Source: Tsukamurella tyrosinosolvens (GTDB lineage Bacteria; Actinomycetota; Actinomycetes; Mycobacteriales; Mycobacteriaceae). Taken from it: DNA of 64,000 nucleotides. The notes under the pieces were generated by a model. The model was given only the letters and a program-made list of their open reading frames with translations, did not search any database and was not told the DNA's origin. The translations under genes and the position numbers were made by a program. Each line of letters begins with the position of its first letter. Within the stretch, counting starts at the first letter, position 1. Below, piece by piece: positions 18,007 to 26,396 of this stretch. The DNA is taken from positions 1,116,001 through 1,180,000 of the forward strand of contig NZ_FNSA01000003.1 in assembly GCF_900104775.1 (NCBI RefSeq), given 5' to 3'.

Positions 18007-18599
18007 GCACCGGCGACCACACGCTCCTCGTCGGCGCCGCGACCGGCGACGACGACATTGCTTCCCTCGCGCGGGTGTGCGCGACCGCCTTCGCGGACGA
18101 CTCCTTCACCTGCTGGATGCATCCCGACGAGTCCGCCCGGGAAGTGGTCCTCGAGCAGATGTTCGCCGCAGCGATCGCCGAGGCGATGCCGACGCGCGGC
18201 GTCATCGCTGCGCTCGCACCGAGCGCGGGTGCCGTGGGCGTCTCGATCTGGCTGGATCCACGGTCCGGCCCGGTGGACGCCATCGTCGGAGATAACCCGC
18301 TCGCGCGCCGGATGCGGGCGGTGCAGGCGGCGACGGACGCGGTACGGCCCGCCGAGCGGCACATCCATCTCGCGTCGATGGCGGTCCTCCCGGATCGGCG
18401 CGGAGGCGGGATCGGCGCGGTGATGCTCGCGGAGGGGCTGCGCCGCGCTGCCGCTCGCGGGTTGCCCTGCTACCTGGAGGCGTCCTCGTCGGCCAACCGC
18501 CGCCTGTACGAGCGGAACGGATTCGCAGATCTCGGCGCCCCGATCATCGCCGCTCCGGACGCGCCCCCGCTGTGGCCGATGTGGCGCGATCCGCGATGA
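18003..18599 (+). CDS. GNAT family N-acetyltransferase
   Basis: A 198-residue acetyltransferase. The acetyl-CoA loop is LASMAVLPDRRGGGIGAVMLAEGLRRAAARGLPCYLEASSSANRRLYERNGF (residues about 120-172), the standard GNAT A and B motifs. The N-terminal half (about 15-110) is less conserved and should hold the acceptor site. Its ATG overlaps the previous stop as ATGA, so it is co-translated with the oxidoreductase and probably under the same TetR control. The substrate is unknown. Confidence 0.92.
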   Translation: MSTGDHTLLVGAATGDDDIASLARVCATAFADDSFTCWMHPDESAREVVLEQMFAAAIAEAMPTRGVIAALAPSAGAVGVSIWLDPRSGPVDAIVGDNPLARRMRAVQAATDAVRPAERHIHLASMAVLPDRRGGGIGAVMLAEGLRRAAARGLPCYLEASSSANRRLYERNGFADLGAPIIAAPDAPPLWPMWRDPR

Positions 18600-18615
18600 C
18601 TCGGCGGGTGCGCTG

Positions 18616-19080
18616 TCAGCGCGGGGTGAGGACGAAGACCTTGGCTCCGCCGTCGAACGCCCGTCGCAGGTCGTTGGGATCGGGGGAGCCGTCGGCGGTG
18701 AAGCCGATGTTGTTGAACGAGGCGAAGTTCTTGTTGTCGGCCGCGATCACGCCGTACAGCCCGACCACGCCGGCCTCGTCGGAGACCACCCGCACGTCGG
18801 CGGTCCTTCGGCGGCCCGCGAGTTGGACGTCGATCGGTTCGCCGGTGCGGAGGTTCTTCCCCCACGCGAACGGGGAGCCGACCAGCAGGTTCCCGTCGTG
18901 CTTCGCGTACGCGACGGGCACCTCGAAGACCTTGCCCGACTTCCGGCCCACCACGTACAGCGTGAGGAGGCGCTCGCCGAGGAACTTCGAGACACCGGGC
19001 GCCTTGAGCAGCGTCCGCATGACTGCGTTCATGACGCCCTGCAGCGGCATCGTGCTGGCGGTCCCGGCGCTCCGACTCAT
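18616..19080 (-). CDS. Deazaflavin (F420)-dependent nitroreductase-family protein
   Basis: A 154-residue protein of the DDN/nitroreductase family restricted largely to actinobacteria. Visible blocks are LLTLYVVGRKSGKVFEVPVAYAKHDGNLLVGSPFAWGKNL (about 40-80), where the TxGRKSG-type motif binds the F420 phosphate, and VQLAGRRRTADVRVV near 95. The end reads FVLTPR. Members reduce quinones or nitro-compounds with F420H2. The ATG at 19080 has TACCGT six bases upstream and no ribosome site (leaderless type). Confidence 0.9.
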   Translation of the reverse strand: MSRSAGTASTMPLQGVMNAVMRTLLKAPGVSKFLGERLLTLYVVGRKSGKVFEVPVAYAKHDGNLLVGSPFAWGKNLRTGEPIDVQLAGRRRTADVRVVSDEAGVVGLYGVIAADNKNFASFNNIGFTADGSPDPNDLRRAFDGGAKVFVLTPR

Positions 19081-19301
19081 ACCTCGACGGTAGACCCGCC
19101 CACCGGCCCCGGCCAGAGCACCGACGCTCGTGAAAACAGCGGAACTCGGGCATGCGAGGCCAAATCCGGCCTCGTAGGCCAGCAGAACGCGGAATTCACA
19201 GATCCGGTCGACGGGTGATGTCGAAAAACCTGTCAGAGGTTCGTCGTATTCATGAAGGCGATCGACAGGTCGCCGCGGAAAACGACTATGAGGAAGCCAC
19301 C

Positions 19302-20798
19302 ATGGCCACGCACACTGAACAGATGGACCAACCCCCCACCGACCTGACGAAGCCCGCCGACGCATCGCCGACCGAGCGGACCGAGCAGGCCGGGCGCACG
19401 CCGCTGGTGATCAAACTGCTGGTCGCGGCCACCTTCGTCGTGATTCTCAACGAGACGATCATGATCAACGCGATCCCGCGTCTCATGACCGACTTCCACG
19501 TCGACGCCCGCGCGGCCCAGTGGCTCTCCACCGTCTTCATGCTGACCATGGCCGCCGTGATCCCGGTGACGGGTTGGTTCCTCCAGCGGGTCAGCACCCG
19601 CACCGCCTACGCGGTCGCCATGGCGACGTTCAGCGCCGGCACCGCCCTCGCCGCCATCGCCCCCACCTTCGAGGTGCTGCTCGCCGCCCGCGTCGTCCAG
19701 GCGGGCGGCACCGCGGTGATGATGCCGCTGCTCATGACGACGCTGATGACCGTCGTCCCGGAGAGCGACCGCGGCCGCGTGATGGGCCAGGTCACCCTGG
19801 CCATGTCGTGCGCGCCCGCCCTCGGCCCGGCGGTGTCCGGGATGATCCTGCACCTCGGGTCGTGGCGCCTGATCTTCGTCTTCGTCCTGCCGATTGCGGT
19901 GCTCGTCGGCGTCGCCGGGATGCGGCAGTTGGAGAACGTCGGCGAGACCGAGAGCACGCCGATCAGCTGGCTCAGCGTCGTGCTCGCGGCGGGCGGCTTC
20001 GGCAGCCTCGTGTACGGACTCAGCGAGATCGGCACGGGTGATGTCACCGGCCCGGTCCTCATCGTCGTCGCCGGCGTCCTCCTCATCGCCGCGTTCGCCG
20101 CGTACCAGGTCCGTCTCCAGCAGCGCGAGATGCCGTTGCTGGACCTGCGCGCCCTCCGCCACCGTACCTTCGCGGTCTCGCTGCTGCTGATGACCGCCGG
20201 GTTCATGGCCTTCCTCGGCTCGATGATCCTGCTTCCGCTGTACCTGCAGGATCTGCGCGGTCTGTCCGAGCTGCAGACCGGTCTCCTCGTGATGCCCGGC
20301 GGCCTCGCGATGGGCCTGCTCGGCCCGCAGGTCGGCAAGCTCTACGACCGCGTCGGCGCGCGTCCGCTGGTGATCCCCGGCGCGATCGGCATCGTCGTCG
20401 CCCTCGCGGCGCTGAGCCGGATCAGCGCGACGACGCCGTACCCGGTCCTCGTCGCGGTGCACATCGGGCTGATGGTGTCGTTGGCCGCCGTCTTCACCCC
20501 GGTCTTCACCGTCGGCCTGGGCGACCTGCCCGAGCACCTGTACTCGCACGGCTCCTCGCTGCTCGGCACGCTCCAGCAGGTAGCGGGCGCGATCGGCACT
20601 GCGGCGCTCATCGTCGTCATGTCCAACCGCTCGTCGCACCTGGCCGAGACGGGCGCCTCCCAGCCGGCGGCCTTCGTCGGCGGCCTGCAGTGGGCCTTCG
20701 CCGCCGCCGCGCTCATGGGTGTCGTGGTCGTCGTGTGCGCCCTGTTCCTGCCCCGCAAGGTCGACGGTGCCGCCCCGTCCGGCCCGGCGCATCACTGA
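19302..20798 (+). CDS. MFS multidrug-type transporter (DHA2, 14-TM)
   Basis: A 498-residue DHA2-type exporter. A hydrophilic N-terminus of about 35 residues precedes 13-14 hydrophobic segments. Hallmarks are LNETIMINAIPRLMTDFHVDARAAQWLSTVFMLTMAAVIPVTGWFLQR (motif D1 and A region), the RVVQAGGTAVMMPLLMT stretch and the antiporter motif C region in TM5, ALGPAVSGMIL. The ATG at 19302 is chosen for AGGAAG six bases upstream; the frame extends upstream to an ATG at 19218, but those residues do not look like this family. The exported compound is unknown. The 220 bp upstream hold no other gene. Confidence 0.92.
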   Translation: MATHTEQMDQPPTDLTKPADASPTERTEQAGRTPLVIKLLVAATFVVILNETIMINAIPRLMTDFHVDARAAQWLSTVFMLTMAAVIPVTGWFLQRVSTRTAYAVAMATFSAGTALAAIAPTFEVLLAARVVQAGGTAVMMPLLMTTLMTVVPESDRGRVMGQVTLAMSCAPALGPAVSGMILHLGSWRLIFVFVLPIAVLVGVAGMRQLENVGETESTPISWLSVVLAAGGFGSLVYGLSEIGTGDVTGPVLIVVAGVLLIAAFAAYQVRLQQREMPLLDLRALRHRTFAVSLLLMTAGFMAFLGSMILLPLYLQDLRGLSELQTGLLVMPGGLAMGLLGPQVGKLYDRVGARPLVIPGAIGIVVALAALSRISATTPYPVLVAVHIGLMVSLAAVFTPVFTVGLGDLPEHLYSHGSSLLGTLQQVAGAIGTAALIVVMSNRSSHLAETGASQPAAFVGGLQWAFAAAALMGVVVVVCALFLPRKVDGAAPSGPAHH

Positions 20799-20820
20799 CG
20801 GCCCGGCCTACGATCCGCAC

Positions 20821-21651
20821 ATGCTGATCTCCACGGCCCCGCAGCGTCGCCTCGGCGTCCCGCACGACGAGGCGACGCTGCGGATCGACCAGATCGATCC
20901 CGACGATCGGGTTTCCACTCGGTATCTGTTCATCGAGGGGACGCCAGCGCTCGAGCTATCATTCTGGACGGGGACGTCCCCATTCCTCTTCGAACGTAAG
21001 ACCATCGGCTACGACATCTCGGACGAGCGGGTGCCGCTGGACAGGCTGGAACGAGGACTCGACCTGATCGACGACGAGGTCGTCGCCACCTTCTCAGGTC
21101 TGCTGCCGGAGGGCGAGTATCTGCCGCTCCTGGTCGAGGTCACTCCGGAACTGGTCGCACCGTACGACGACCGCGACTACTTCACGCACGAGCAGGTCGC
21201 CACGTGGGGAATCGACACGCTCTGGGGACTGCCGCAGAACCCGTTGACCCACTACTACCGCACGTTCGAGACCGAGGTCGCGCCCGACGAGCACCTCTTC
21301 GAATTCGTTGTTCCCATGGTGCAGCCCAACTGGAACGACCAGAACCGCGTCCAGCACTACGTCGACCTGGTCGCCGGCGGTACGACTCCCACGGCGGTGG
21401 CGTTGTCGATGCTCGACCGCCGCGCCCCGGCCGTGATCGCTCCGGACGCCGTGGACTATTACGAGCATTGGGCGGTCACCCACTTCCTCCTCGACGGACA
21501 CCACAAGTTCGAGGCCGCAGCGCGAGTGGGGGCGCCGCTGCGACTGCTCGCGCTCGTCAACATCGACGAGAGCCTCGCCGGCGCCGAGGCTGTCGCCGAA
21601 CTTCCGGACCTGCTGCGCCGCGCACCGTCGAAGCGACGGTCGAAGGGATGA
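20821..21651 (+). CDS. Unknown 276-aa protein with a ParB-like GHHK motif
   Basis: I do not recognise a named family. The C-terminal third (about 210-245) contains HFLLDGHHKFEAAARVGAPL followed by LLALVNIDE. This resembles the LDGHHRLEAA substrate pocket of ParB/sulfiredoxin-like NTPases, in which the GHH(R/K) residues bind phosphates. The N-terminal two thirds has FIEGTPALELSFWTGTSPF and an acidic central part. No membrane segments. TACGAT lies six bases before the ATG, so the mRNA is probably leaderless. It overlaps the next gene by ATGA. Confidence 0.7.
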   Translation: MLISTAPQRRLGVPHDEATLRIDQIDPDDRVSTRYLFIEGTPALELSFWTGTSPFLFERKTIGYDISDERVPLDRLERGLDLIDDEVVATFSGLLPEGEYLPLLVEVTPELVAPYDDRDYFTHEQVATWGIDTLWGLPQNPLTHYYRTFETEVAPDEHLFEFVVPMVQPNWNDQNRVQHYVDLVAGGTTPTAVALSMLDRRAPAVIAPDAVDYYEHWAVTHFLLDGHHKFEAAARVGAPLRLLALVNIDESLAGAEAVAELPDLLRRAPSKRRSKG

Positions 21652-21989
21652 CCATGGACCTCTTCGCCCGGCTCGCCGTGACCGACCTGCCCCGCGCGAT
21701 CGCGTGGGGTGACCAGCTGTTCGGCGACGTGGAGTCGTTCGCGCCCAATGACGTCGAGCACGTGTGGACGCTGGGGGAGCGCGTGCACGTCTACGTGGAG
21801 CTGCTTCCCGAGCACGCCGGACACTCCGCGGTCACGCTGTTCCTCGACGGCTTCGGGGACTTCCTCGCCGCCGCCGCGGCACGTGGGCTGCGCCCGCAGT
21901 CGGAGGAGGTCTACGACAACGGCGTCCGCAAGGCGAACTTCGTCGATCCCGACGGCAACGAGGTCGGGATCGGCGGCGGGCCCGCATAG
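21648..21989 (+). CDS. VOC superfamily (glyoxalase-like) protein
   Basis: A 113-residue single-unit vicinal-oxygen-chelate protein. It begins LFARLAVTDLPRAIAWGDQLFG, with HVYVELLPEHAGHSAVTLFLDG in the middle, and ends NFVDPDGNEVGIG, the typical NxxDPDGN-hydrophobic closing strand with a metal-ligand position. It is translationally coupled to the unknown gene upstream (ATGA). An ATG two codons later (21654) is an alternative start. The substrate is unknown; family members include glyoxalases, dioxygenases and resistance proteins. Confidence 0.85.
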   Translation: MTMDLFARLAVTDLPRAIAWGDQLFGDVESFAPNDVEHVWTLGERVHVYVELLPEHAGHSAVTLFLDGFGDFLAAAAARGLRPQSEEVYDNGVRKANFVDPDGNEVGIGGGPA

Positions 21990-22017
21990 CCCGCCGATTT
22001 CGGGGACGATGGATCGC

Positions 22018-22449
22018 ATGGCACTGCACGTACGAACCACGCTGGAACCCGTCGGTCCGGCCACCGCCATCGAACTGACCGACGCCCAGGTCGAGGAACT
22101 CGGCGGAGGGAAGCGCGCTGCCGTGCGCGTCACGATCGGCGACCGCACCGCGCGGCTACGGCTCGCGGGCATGGGCGGGTGCAACCTGATCGGTCTGTCC
22201 AAGGCCGCACGCAAGGACCTCCAGGTCGAGATCGGAGACACCGTCGACGCCGTCGTCGAGCTCGACGAGGCCGAGCGCACCGTCGACCTGCCCGACGACC
22301 TCGCGGCGGCGCTGCAGAGCGCGGGCCGGCGCGAGGCGTTCGACGCCCTGAGCTATACCCGCCGCAAGGAGGCGGCGCGGGGCGTCGCCGAGGCGAAGCG
22401 GGCCGAGACCCGCGAGCGGCGCATCGCCGCAGTGATCGCCTCCCTCTAG
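22018..22449 (+). CDS. YdeI/DUF1905 family protein
   Basis: A 143-residue two-part protein. Residues 1-85 form the DUF1905 beta-barrel fold (VRTTLEPVGPATAIELTD through VEIGDTVDAVVELD). Residues about 90-143 are the YdeI/OmpD-associated helical part (LAAALQSAGRREAFDALSYTRRKEAARGVAEAKRAETRERRI). E. coli YdeI has been linked to cationic peptide resistance. The ATG at 22018 has GACGAT seven bases upstream; an in-frame ATG three codons earlier (22009) is possible. Confidence 0.88.
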   Translation: MALHVRTTLEPVGPATAIELTDAQVEELGGGKRAAVRVTIGDRTARLRLAGMGGCNLIGLSKAARKDLQVEIGDTVDAVVELDEAERTVDLPDDLAAALQSAGRREAFDALSYTRRKEAARGVAEAKRAETRERRIAAVIASL

Positions 22450-22487
22450 GATCGCGGGAAACGCACCGAGATCCGAGGAGACACAGA

Positions 22488-23486
22488 ATGACCCAGTACC
22501 GGGCACTGATCGCCGAACTCGCCGACGACGCCGTGACCTCCCGCGTGGAGACCCGCGACCCGGCGCCGCTCGAGCCCGGGCAGCTGCGCATCGCCGTCGA
22601 GTTCTCCGGCGTCAACTTCAAGGACGCGCTGGCGTTCACCCCCGGCGGCGGTGTGGTGCGCCAGTACCCGATCGTCCCCGGCATCGACGTCGCCGGCACC
22701 GTCATCGAGTCCAAATCCGACGAGTTCGCCGCGGGCGACCGCGTCATCGCGCACGGCTACGAGATCGGCACCGCCCGCGACGGCGGCTACGCCGAGCAGG
22801 CCGTCGTCCCCGCCGAGTGGACGGTGAAGCTGACCGCGCTGAGCACCCGCGAGGCCGCCGCCATCGGAACCGCCGGTTTCACCGCGGCCATGAGCGTCGC
22901 CGCGATCGTCGATGCCGGGATCGCTCCCGCCGACGGGCCCGTCGTGGTCACCGGCGCGACCGGCGGCGTCGGCTCCACGAGCATCGACCTCCTGGCCGGC
23001 CTCGGCTACGAGGTCGCGGCGTCCTCGGGCAAGCCCGCCGCGGCCGACCGACTGCGCGAGCTCGGCGCCGCCGAGGTCATCGGCCGGCTCCCTCACGACC
23101 CCGACGCCAAGCCCCGGCCGCTGGGGAAGAGCCGCTGGGCCGCCGCCGTCGACTGCGTGGGCGGCGCCGCGCTCGCCGACGTGATCAGCACCCTCCACTA
23201 CGGCGGCGTCGTCGCCGCCAGCGGCCTCACCGGCGGCGCCGGTCTGAAGACGACGGTCATGCCCTTCATCCTGCGCGGCGTCACCCTCGCCGGCATCGAC
23301 TCGGTGCTCATGCCGATCGCGCCGCGCCGTGCTCTGTGGCAGCGCATCGAGACGGACCTGCGGCCGCGGCACCTCGACCTCGTCGCCAACGACATCGGGA
23401 TCGACGGCGTCGGCACCGTCGTCGATGCCCTCCGCGTGGGCGAGTACACGGGCCGCGCGGTCGTGGACCTCGGCCGCGGCTGGTGA
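22488..23486 (+). CDS. AcuI-like NADPH-dependent quinone/acryloyl-CoA oxidoreductase
   Basis: A 332-residue zinc-free MDR enzyme of the YhdH/AcuI group. The N-terminal GroES-like domain has FSGVNFKDALAFTPGGGVVRQYPIVPGIDVAGTV (about 38-72) and the Rossmann domain has VVVTGATGGVGSTSIDLLAGLGYEVAASSGK (about 146-177). IDSVLMPIAPRRALWQRI near 265 is characteristic. Members reduce acryloyl-CoA to propionyl-CoA or quinones. GAGGAG lies eight bases before the ATG. No acrylate or propionate genes are adjacent, so the physiological substrate is uncertain. Confidence 0.92.
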   Translation: MTQYRALIAELADDAVTSRVETRDPAPLEPGQLRIAVEFSGVNFKDALAFTPGGGVVRQYPIVPGIDVAGTVIESKSDEFAAGDRVIAHGYEIGTARDGGYAEQAVVPAEWTVKLTALSTREAAAIGTAGFTAAMSVAAIVDAGIAPADGPVVVTGATGGVGSTSIDLLAGLGYEVAASSGKPAAADRLRELGAAEVIGRLPHDPDAKPRPLGKSRWAAAVDCVGGAALADVISTLHYGGVVAASGLTGGAGLKTTVMPFILRGVTLAGIDSVLMPIAPRRALWQRIETDLRPRHLDLVANDIGIDGVGTVVDALRVGEYTGRAVVDLGRGW

Positions 23487-23489
23487 CCT

Positions 23490-24299
23490 TCACGCCGCGG
23501 CGATGCTCTCCCGCATCGCCGCGATGGTCTGCTCGCGCCACTGATCGCGCGGCGGCTGCACGGGCACCGCGGAACCGGCCAGATGCGCGAGAGCGACCCC
23601 GAGGATCGGGGCCTGTTCGGGGAAGGTCGCCCGGGCCCGGCGCGCACCGTCGGCCTTGCTGACGACGGCGCCCGACGTCGTCGTGACGTGCATCCGGGCC
23701 GGGCCGGTGAGGCACCACGCGACCCGCCCCGCGCGCAGCGGCCGGGAGCCGCGCGCGACGCGGTCCGCGAGGGGCGACCAGTAGTCGCGCAGATTGTCGC
23801 GGGTCCATCCGGCGAGCAGATCGGGCTCCGGGGAGAGGCCCCACTCGGCGACGCCGGGGCCGCGGACCGTCACGCCGCCGTGGGCGAGCTCCGCCCAGAC
23901 AACAGGATTGACGTCGAAGGCGCCGCGCGGGTCGAAGATCTCGCCGACGTGGGACGCGACCGGTTCGATCGCTGTGACCGGTCGGCGCAGGTCCGACGCC
24001 CAGACGAACGACGTGTTGACCGTCGCGCTGAATCCGAGCCCGCGCGCGAGCCGGCCGGCGACTCGGGGCACCTGCGACAGGTGCAGCAGCCGCAGCCGGC
24101 GCACCAGATCGGGTCTCCCGCGCCAGGCGTCGTCGAGTGCCGCGACCATGTCGATGTCGCTCGCGCCCGGGCGGTACGCACCGAGCGCTACGGAACCGCC
24201 GAGCGCGGCGGCGGTCACCGCGCCGGGCAGCAGGCGGTCGGCGGCGGCGAGGTAGCGCCGCACGGCGTCGTCGATCTCGGGGTGCGTGTTCCGGTCCAC
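23490..24299 (-). CDS. Nucleotidyltransferase, aminoglycoside adenylyltransferase-like
   Basis: A 269-residue protein with the minimal nucleotidyltransferase motif GGSVALGAYRPGASDIDMV (residues about 34-52; Gly-Ser plus the Asp-x-Asp metal pair). It is followed by a helical C-terminal domain like AadA/DUF4111 proteins (LRDYWSPLADRV, RVAWCLTGPARMH). AadA enzymes adenylylate streptomycin or spectinomycin, but this protein is diverged and could act on something else. It starts at a GTG (24299) with TACCGT five bases upstream. It converges on the AcuI-like gene, with 3 bp between them. Confidence 0.82.
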   Translation of the reverse strand: MDRNTHPEIDDAVRRYLAAADRLLPGAVTAAALGGSVALGAYRPGASDIDMVAALDDAWRGRPDLVRRLRLLHLSQVPRVAGRLARGLGFSATVNTSFVWASDLRRPVTAIEPVASHVGEIFDPRGAFDVNPVVWAELAHGGVTVRGPGVAEWGLSPEPDLLAGWTRDNLRDYWSPLADRVARGSRPLRAGRVAWCLTGPARMHVTTTSGAVVSKADGARRARATFPEQAPILGVALAHLAGSAVPVQPPRDQWREQTIAAMRESIAAA

Positions 24300-24391
24300 A
24301 CTGCACGGTACGTGCGGCGCCCGCGGCGGACGCCGGAGCGAGCCGCGAAATCAGGTCGTGAACCGACCGCTTCGCTGGCTACGGTTGACCC

Positions 24392-24823
24392 ATGACTGTC
24401 AGGCAGATCCAGGTCACCTTCGACTGTGCGGACCCGAAGCGCGTCGCGCTGTTCTGGTGCGAGGCGCTCGGCTACGTCGTACCGCCGCCCCCGCCGGGCT
24501 TCGCGGACTGGGACGCCTTCGAGGCGACGTTGCCGGCGGAGGCGCACGGCTCCGCGTTCGCGTGCGTCGACCCGAACGGCGTCGGCCCGCGCCTGTTCTT
24601 CCAGCGCGTGCCCGAGGGGAAGACGGTCAAGAACCGCGTGCACCTCGACGTCCGCGTCGGGACCGGCATGGTGGGCGCCGAGCGCCTCGCGGCACTGGAG
24701 GCCGAGGGCGCGCGGCTGGAGAAGCTGGGCGCGACCCGCCTCTACCTGCAGGAGGCCGACGGCGAGAACGAGTCGTGCCTCACCATGGCCGACGTCGAGG
24801 GCAACGAGTTCTGCCTCGACTGA
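24392..24823 (+). CDS. VOC family protein (glyoxalase-like, Glyoxalase_6)
   Basis: A 143-residue protein: VRQIQVTFDCADPKRVALFWCEALGYV opens it, FACVDPNGVGPRLFFQRVPEGKTVKNRVHLDV is in the middle (the conserved His near 88), and TMADVEGNEFCL closes it. This is the layout of the actinobacterial VOC proteins that begin each half with F-x-ADP. Function unknown. TACGGT six bases before the ATG and no ribosome site suggest a leaderless transcript. It is divergent from the nucleotidyltransferase. Confidence 0.9.
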   Translation: MTVRQIQVTFDCADPKRVALFWCEALGYVVPPPPPGFADWDAFEATLPAEAHGSAFACVDPNGVGPRLFFQRVPEGKTVKNRVHLDVRVGTGMVGAERLAALEAEGARLEKLGATRLYLQEADGENESCLTMADVEGNEFCLD

Positions 24824-24914
24824 ACGGGTTCGCCCTGGACGAACGGGGTGGCCGGCGACTCGTCGGGCGTGGACACTGGAGTCAAGTGGGTCCCTACGGC
24901 TCGAGGAGTCAGTC

Positions 24915-25265
24915 ATGGCAGGTAACGACAACCCGTTCGGGTTCGGTCCGGGCGAGTTCGACGACCTCGCGCGCGAGGCCCGGGACATGATCGGCAGGCT
25001 CGTCGGCGGTACCGCGGGCCGGGACGCCTTCTCCGGGCTGTTCGACGATGCCGTGCGCCGCCCGAAGCGCCAGCCGGAGACGGCGGGCGAGACCGGCGAC
25101 GGGGTGTGGGCGATCATCGCCACCGCCGAGGACGGGGGAGCCCGCGTCGAGCAGGTCTACGCGACGGAGATCGACGCGTTGCGCGCCAACCAGCACAACA
25201 CCGACGTCACCCGGAAGGTGCGGTTCCTGCCCTACGGCATCGCGGTCACTGCTCTGGACGACTGA
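24915..25265 (+). CDS. Unknown 116-aa protein
   Basis: No family recognised. The protein is small and acidic. An N-terminal helical part (about 13-50) has FGPGEFDDLAREARDMIGRLVGG, and a C-terminal part (about 63-116) has VWAIIATAEDGGARVEQVYATEIDALRANQHNTDVTRKVRFLPYGI. The latter reads as alternating strands and a helix. No signal peptide or membrane segment. GAGGAG precedes the ATG by about seven bases, supporting a real gene. Its 3' end overlaps the convergent DUF454 gene by 20 bp. Confidence 0.7.
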   Translation: MAGNDNPFGFGPGEFDDLAREARDMIGRLVGGTAGRDAFSGLFDDAVRRPKRQPETAGETGDGVWAIIATAEDGGARVEQVYATEIDALRANQHNTDVTRKVRFLPYGIAVTALDD

Positions 25266-25665
25266 CCGCGTCGGCTTCCGCCTCGGGCTCGGGGACGGGT
25301 TCGGGGCGGAGCCACAGCCAGGCCGCGACGATCGCCATGATCGCCGTGCCGGTCGCGGCGATCCACCACGTCGGGGTCACGAGGAACAGGATCACGGCGC
25401 ACACCGCCATGCTGCCGACCGCCATGTACTTGGCCTTGCGGCTCACGGCGCCGGTGGTCTGCCAGTCCCGGATCATCGGGCCGAAGACCCGGTGCTCCAG
25501 CAGCTTGCGGTGGAGGGTGTCCGAACCGCGCGCCGCGCAGTACGCCGCGATGAGGATGAACACCGTGGTCGGCATCAGCGGGACCACCACGCCGACGATG
25601 CCGAGGCCGAGCGCGATGTAGGCGAAGGCCCACCACATCCACTTCAGTCGCGATCGCCCGGCCAT
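25246..25665 (-). CDS. YbaN/DUF454 family membrane protein
   Basis: A 139-residue inner-membrane protein of the DUF454 (YbaN) family. Two N-terminal helices hold the signature LGLGIVGVVVPLMPTTVFILIAAYCAARGSDTLHRKLLEHRVFGPMIRDW (about 15-65), followed by two more helices (about 80-118) and a Pro/Glu/Ala-rich tail. Function unknown across the family. The ATG at 25665 has TACACT six bases upstream, the leaderless pattern; the frame continues upstream but without family residues. Confidence 0.9.
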   Translation of the reverse strand: MAGRSRLKWMWWAFAYIALGLGIVGVVVPLMPTTVFILIAAYCAARGSDTLHRKLLEHRVFGPMIRDWQTTGAVSRKAKYMAVGSMAVCAVILFLVTPTWWIAATGTAIMAIVAAWLWLRPEPVPEPEAEADAVSRPEQ

Positions 25666-25693
25666 GTCACCAGTGTAGGGAGCGGACGCGCGG

Positions 25694-26326
25694 TCAGGCG
25701 TCACCGTGCTCGACCAGCCAATCGAGCAGCGCCGAGGTCTCGCGCCAGTGCTTGCGGATCTGCGGCACCAGCTTCGGCGTGTGGATGATCTCCTCGAAGC
25801 CGTAGTCGCGCATCGCGCTGAGCGACTTGTGCCGCAGGAGTTCGATCCGCGGATGATCGGCGTCCCAGCCGCGGGGCGCGGTCTTGAGGGTCTCGCCGCC
25901 GATCTCCCAGCCCGTGCGGCGCAGCTTCGCGATCACCTTCTCCAGCGCGGGGCCGTACAGGTCGTTGTCGATGGCCTTCCGGAAGGCCGCGAGCCGCGTG
26001 GGGCTCGCGTCGTAGAAGCCGGCGCCGACCCGGACCCCGGGCGCGCCGATCTGCAGGTAGTAGCCCGTCGCCGGGCCGACGCCGATGAACGCGCCCTGGT
26101 GCGTCTTGTACGGCGTCTTGTCCTTGGAGAAGCGGACGTCCCGGTAGGGCCGGAAGATCTTCGCAGTGCCGAACTCGTCGGCGAGTTCCTCCGTCAGCGC
26201 GGCCATCGGCGCGGCGACGGCGGTCTTGTAGACCTCCTTGTGCGCCTCCCAGAAGACCTTCGAATTGTCGGCCTCGAGGTCGTCGTAGAAGTCCAGCGCG
26301 GCCTCGGGGAATCCGGTGAAGCTCAT
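25694..26326 (-). CDS. DUF2461 family protein (TIGR02453)
   Basis: A 210-residue soluble protein. It starts FTGFPEAALDFYDDLEADNSKVFWEAHKEVYKTAV and contains KIFRPYRDVRFSKDKTPYKTHQGAFIG (about 70-96), both highly conserved in DUF2461. It ends HWRETSALLDWLVEH. Function unknown. The start at 26326 has TAGCCT seven bases upstream on its strand. It is divergent from the AAA+ ATPase gene, and both look leaderless, so the promoters are packed into 70 bp. Confidence 0.92.
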   Translation of the reverse strand: MSFTGFPEAALDFYDDLEADNSKVFWEAHKEVYKTAVAAPMAALTEELADEFGTAKIFRPYRDVRFSKDKTPYKTHQGAFIGVGPATGYYLQIGAPGVRVGAGFYDASPTRLAAFRKAIDNDLYGPALEKVIAKLRRTGWEIGGETLKTAPRGWDADHPRIELLRHKSLSAMRDYGFEEIIHTPKLVPQIRKHWRETSALLDWLVEHGDA

Positions 26327-26396
26327 GGGGTCGAGGCTACCGCCGGGCCGGATATTCGGTGGCGCCGGACGGTCTCGCCCGCCTATCGTTCGTCGG

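Noticed and set aside
19218-19301. Extended start for the MFS exporter (ATG at 19218)
   Set aside because: The extra 28 residues look unlike the family, while AGGAAG precedes the ATG at 19302; not excluded by experiment.
23490-24299. Calling the nucleotidyltransferase a streptomycin/spectinomycin resistance gene (aadA)
   Set aside because: The active-site motif is present, but the C-terminal domain is diverged and there is no resistance context; kept as AadA-like only.
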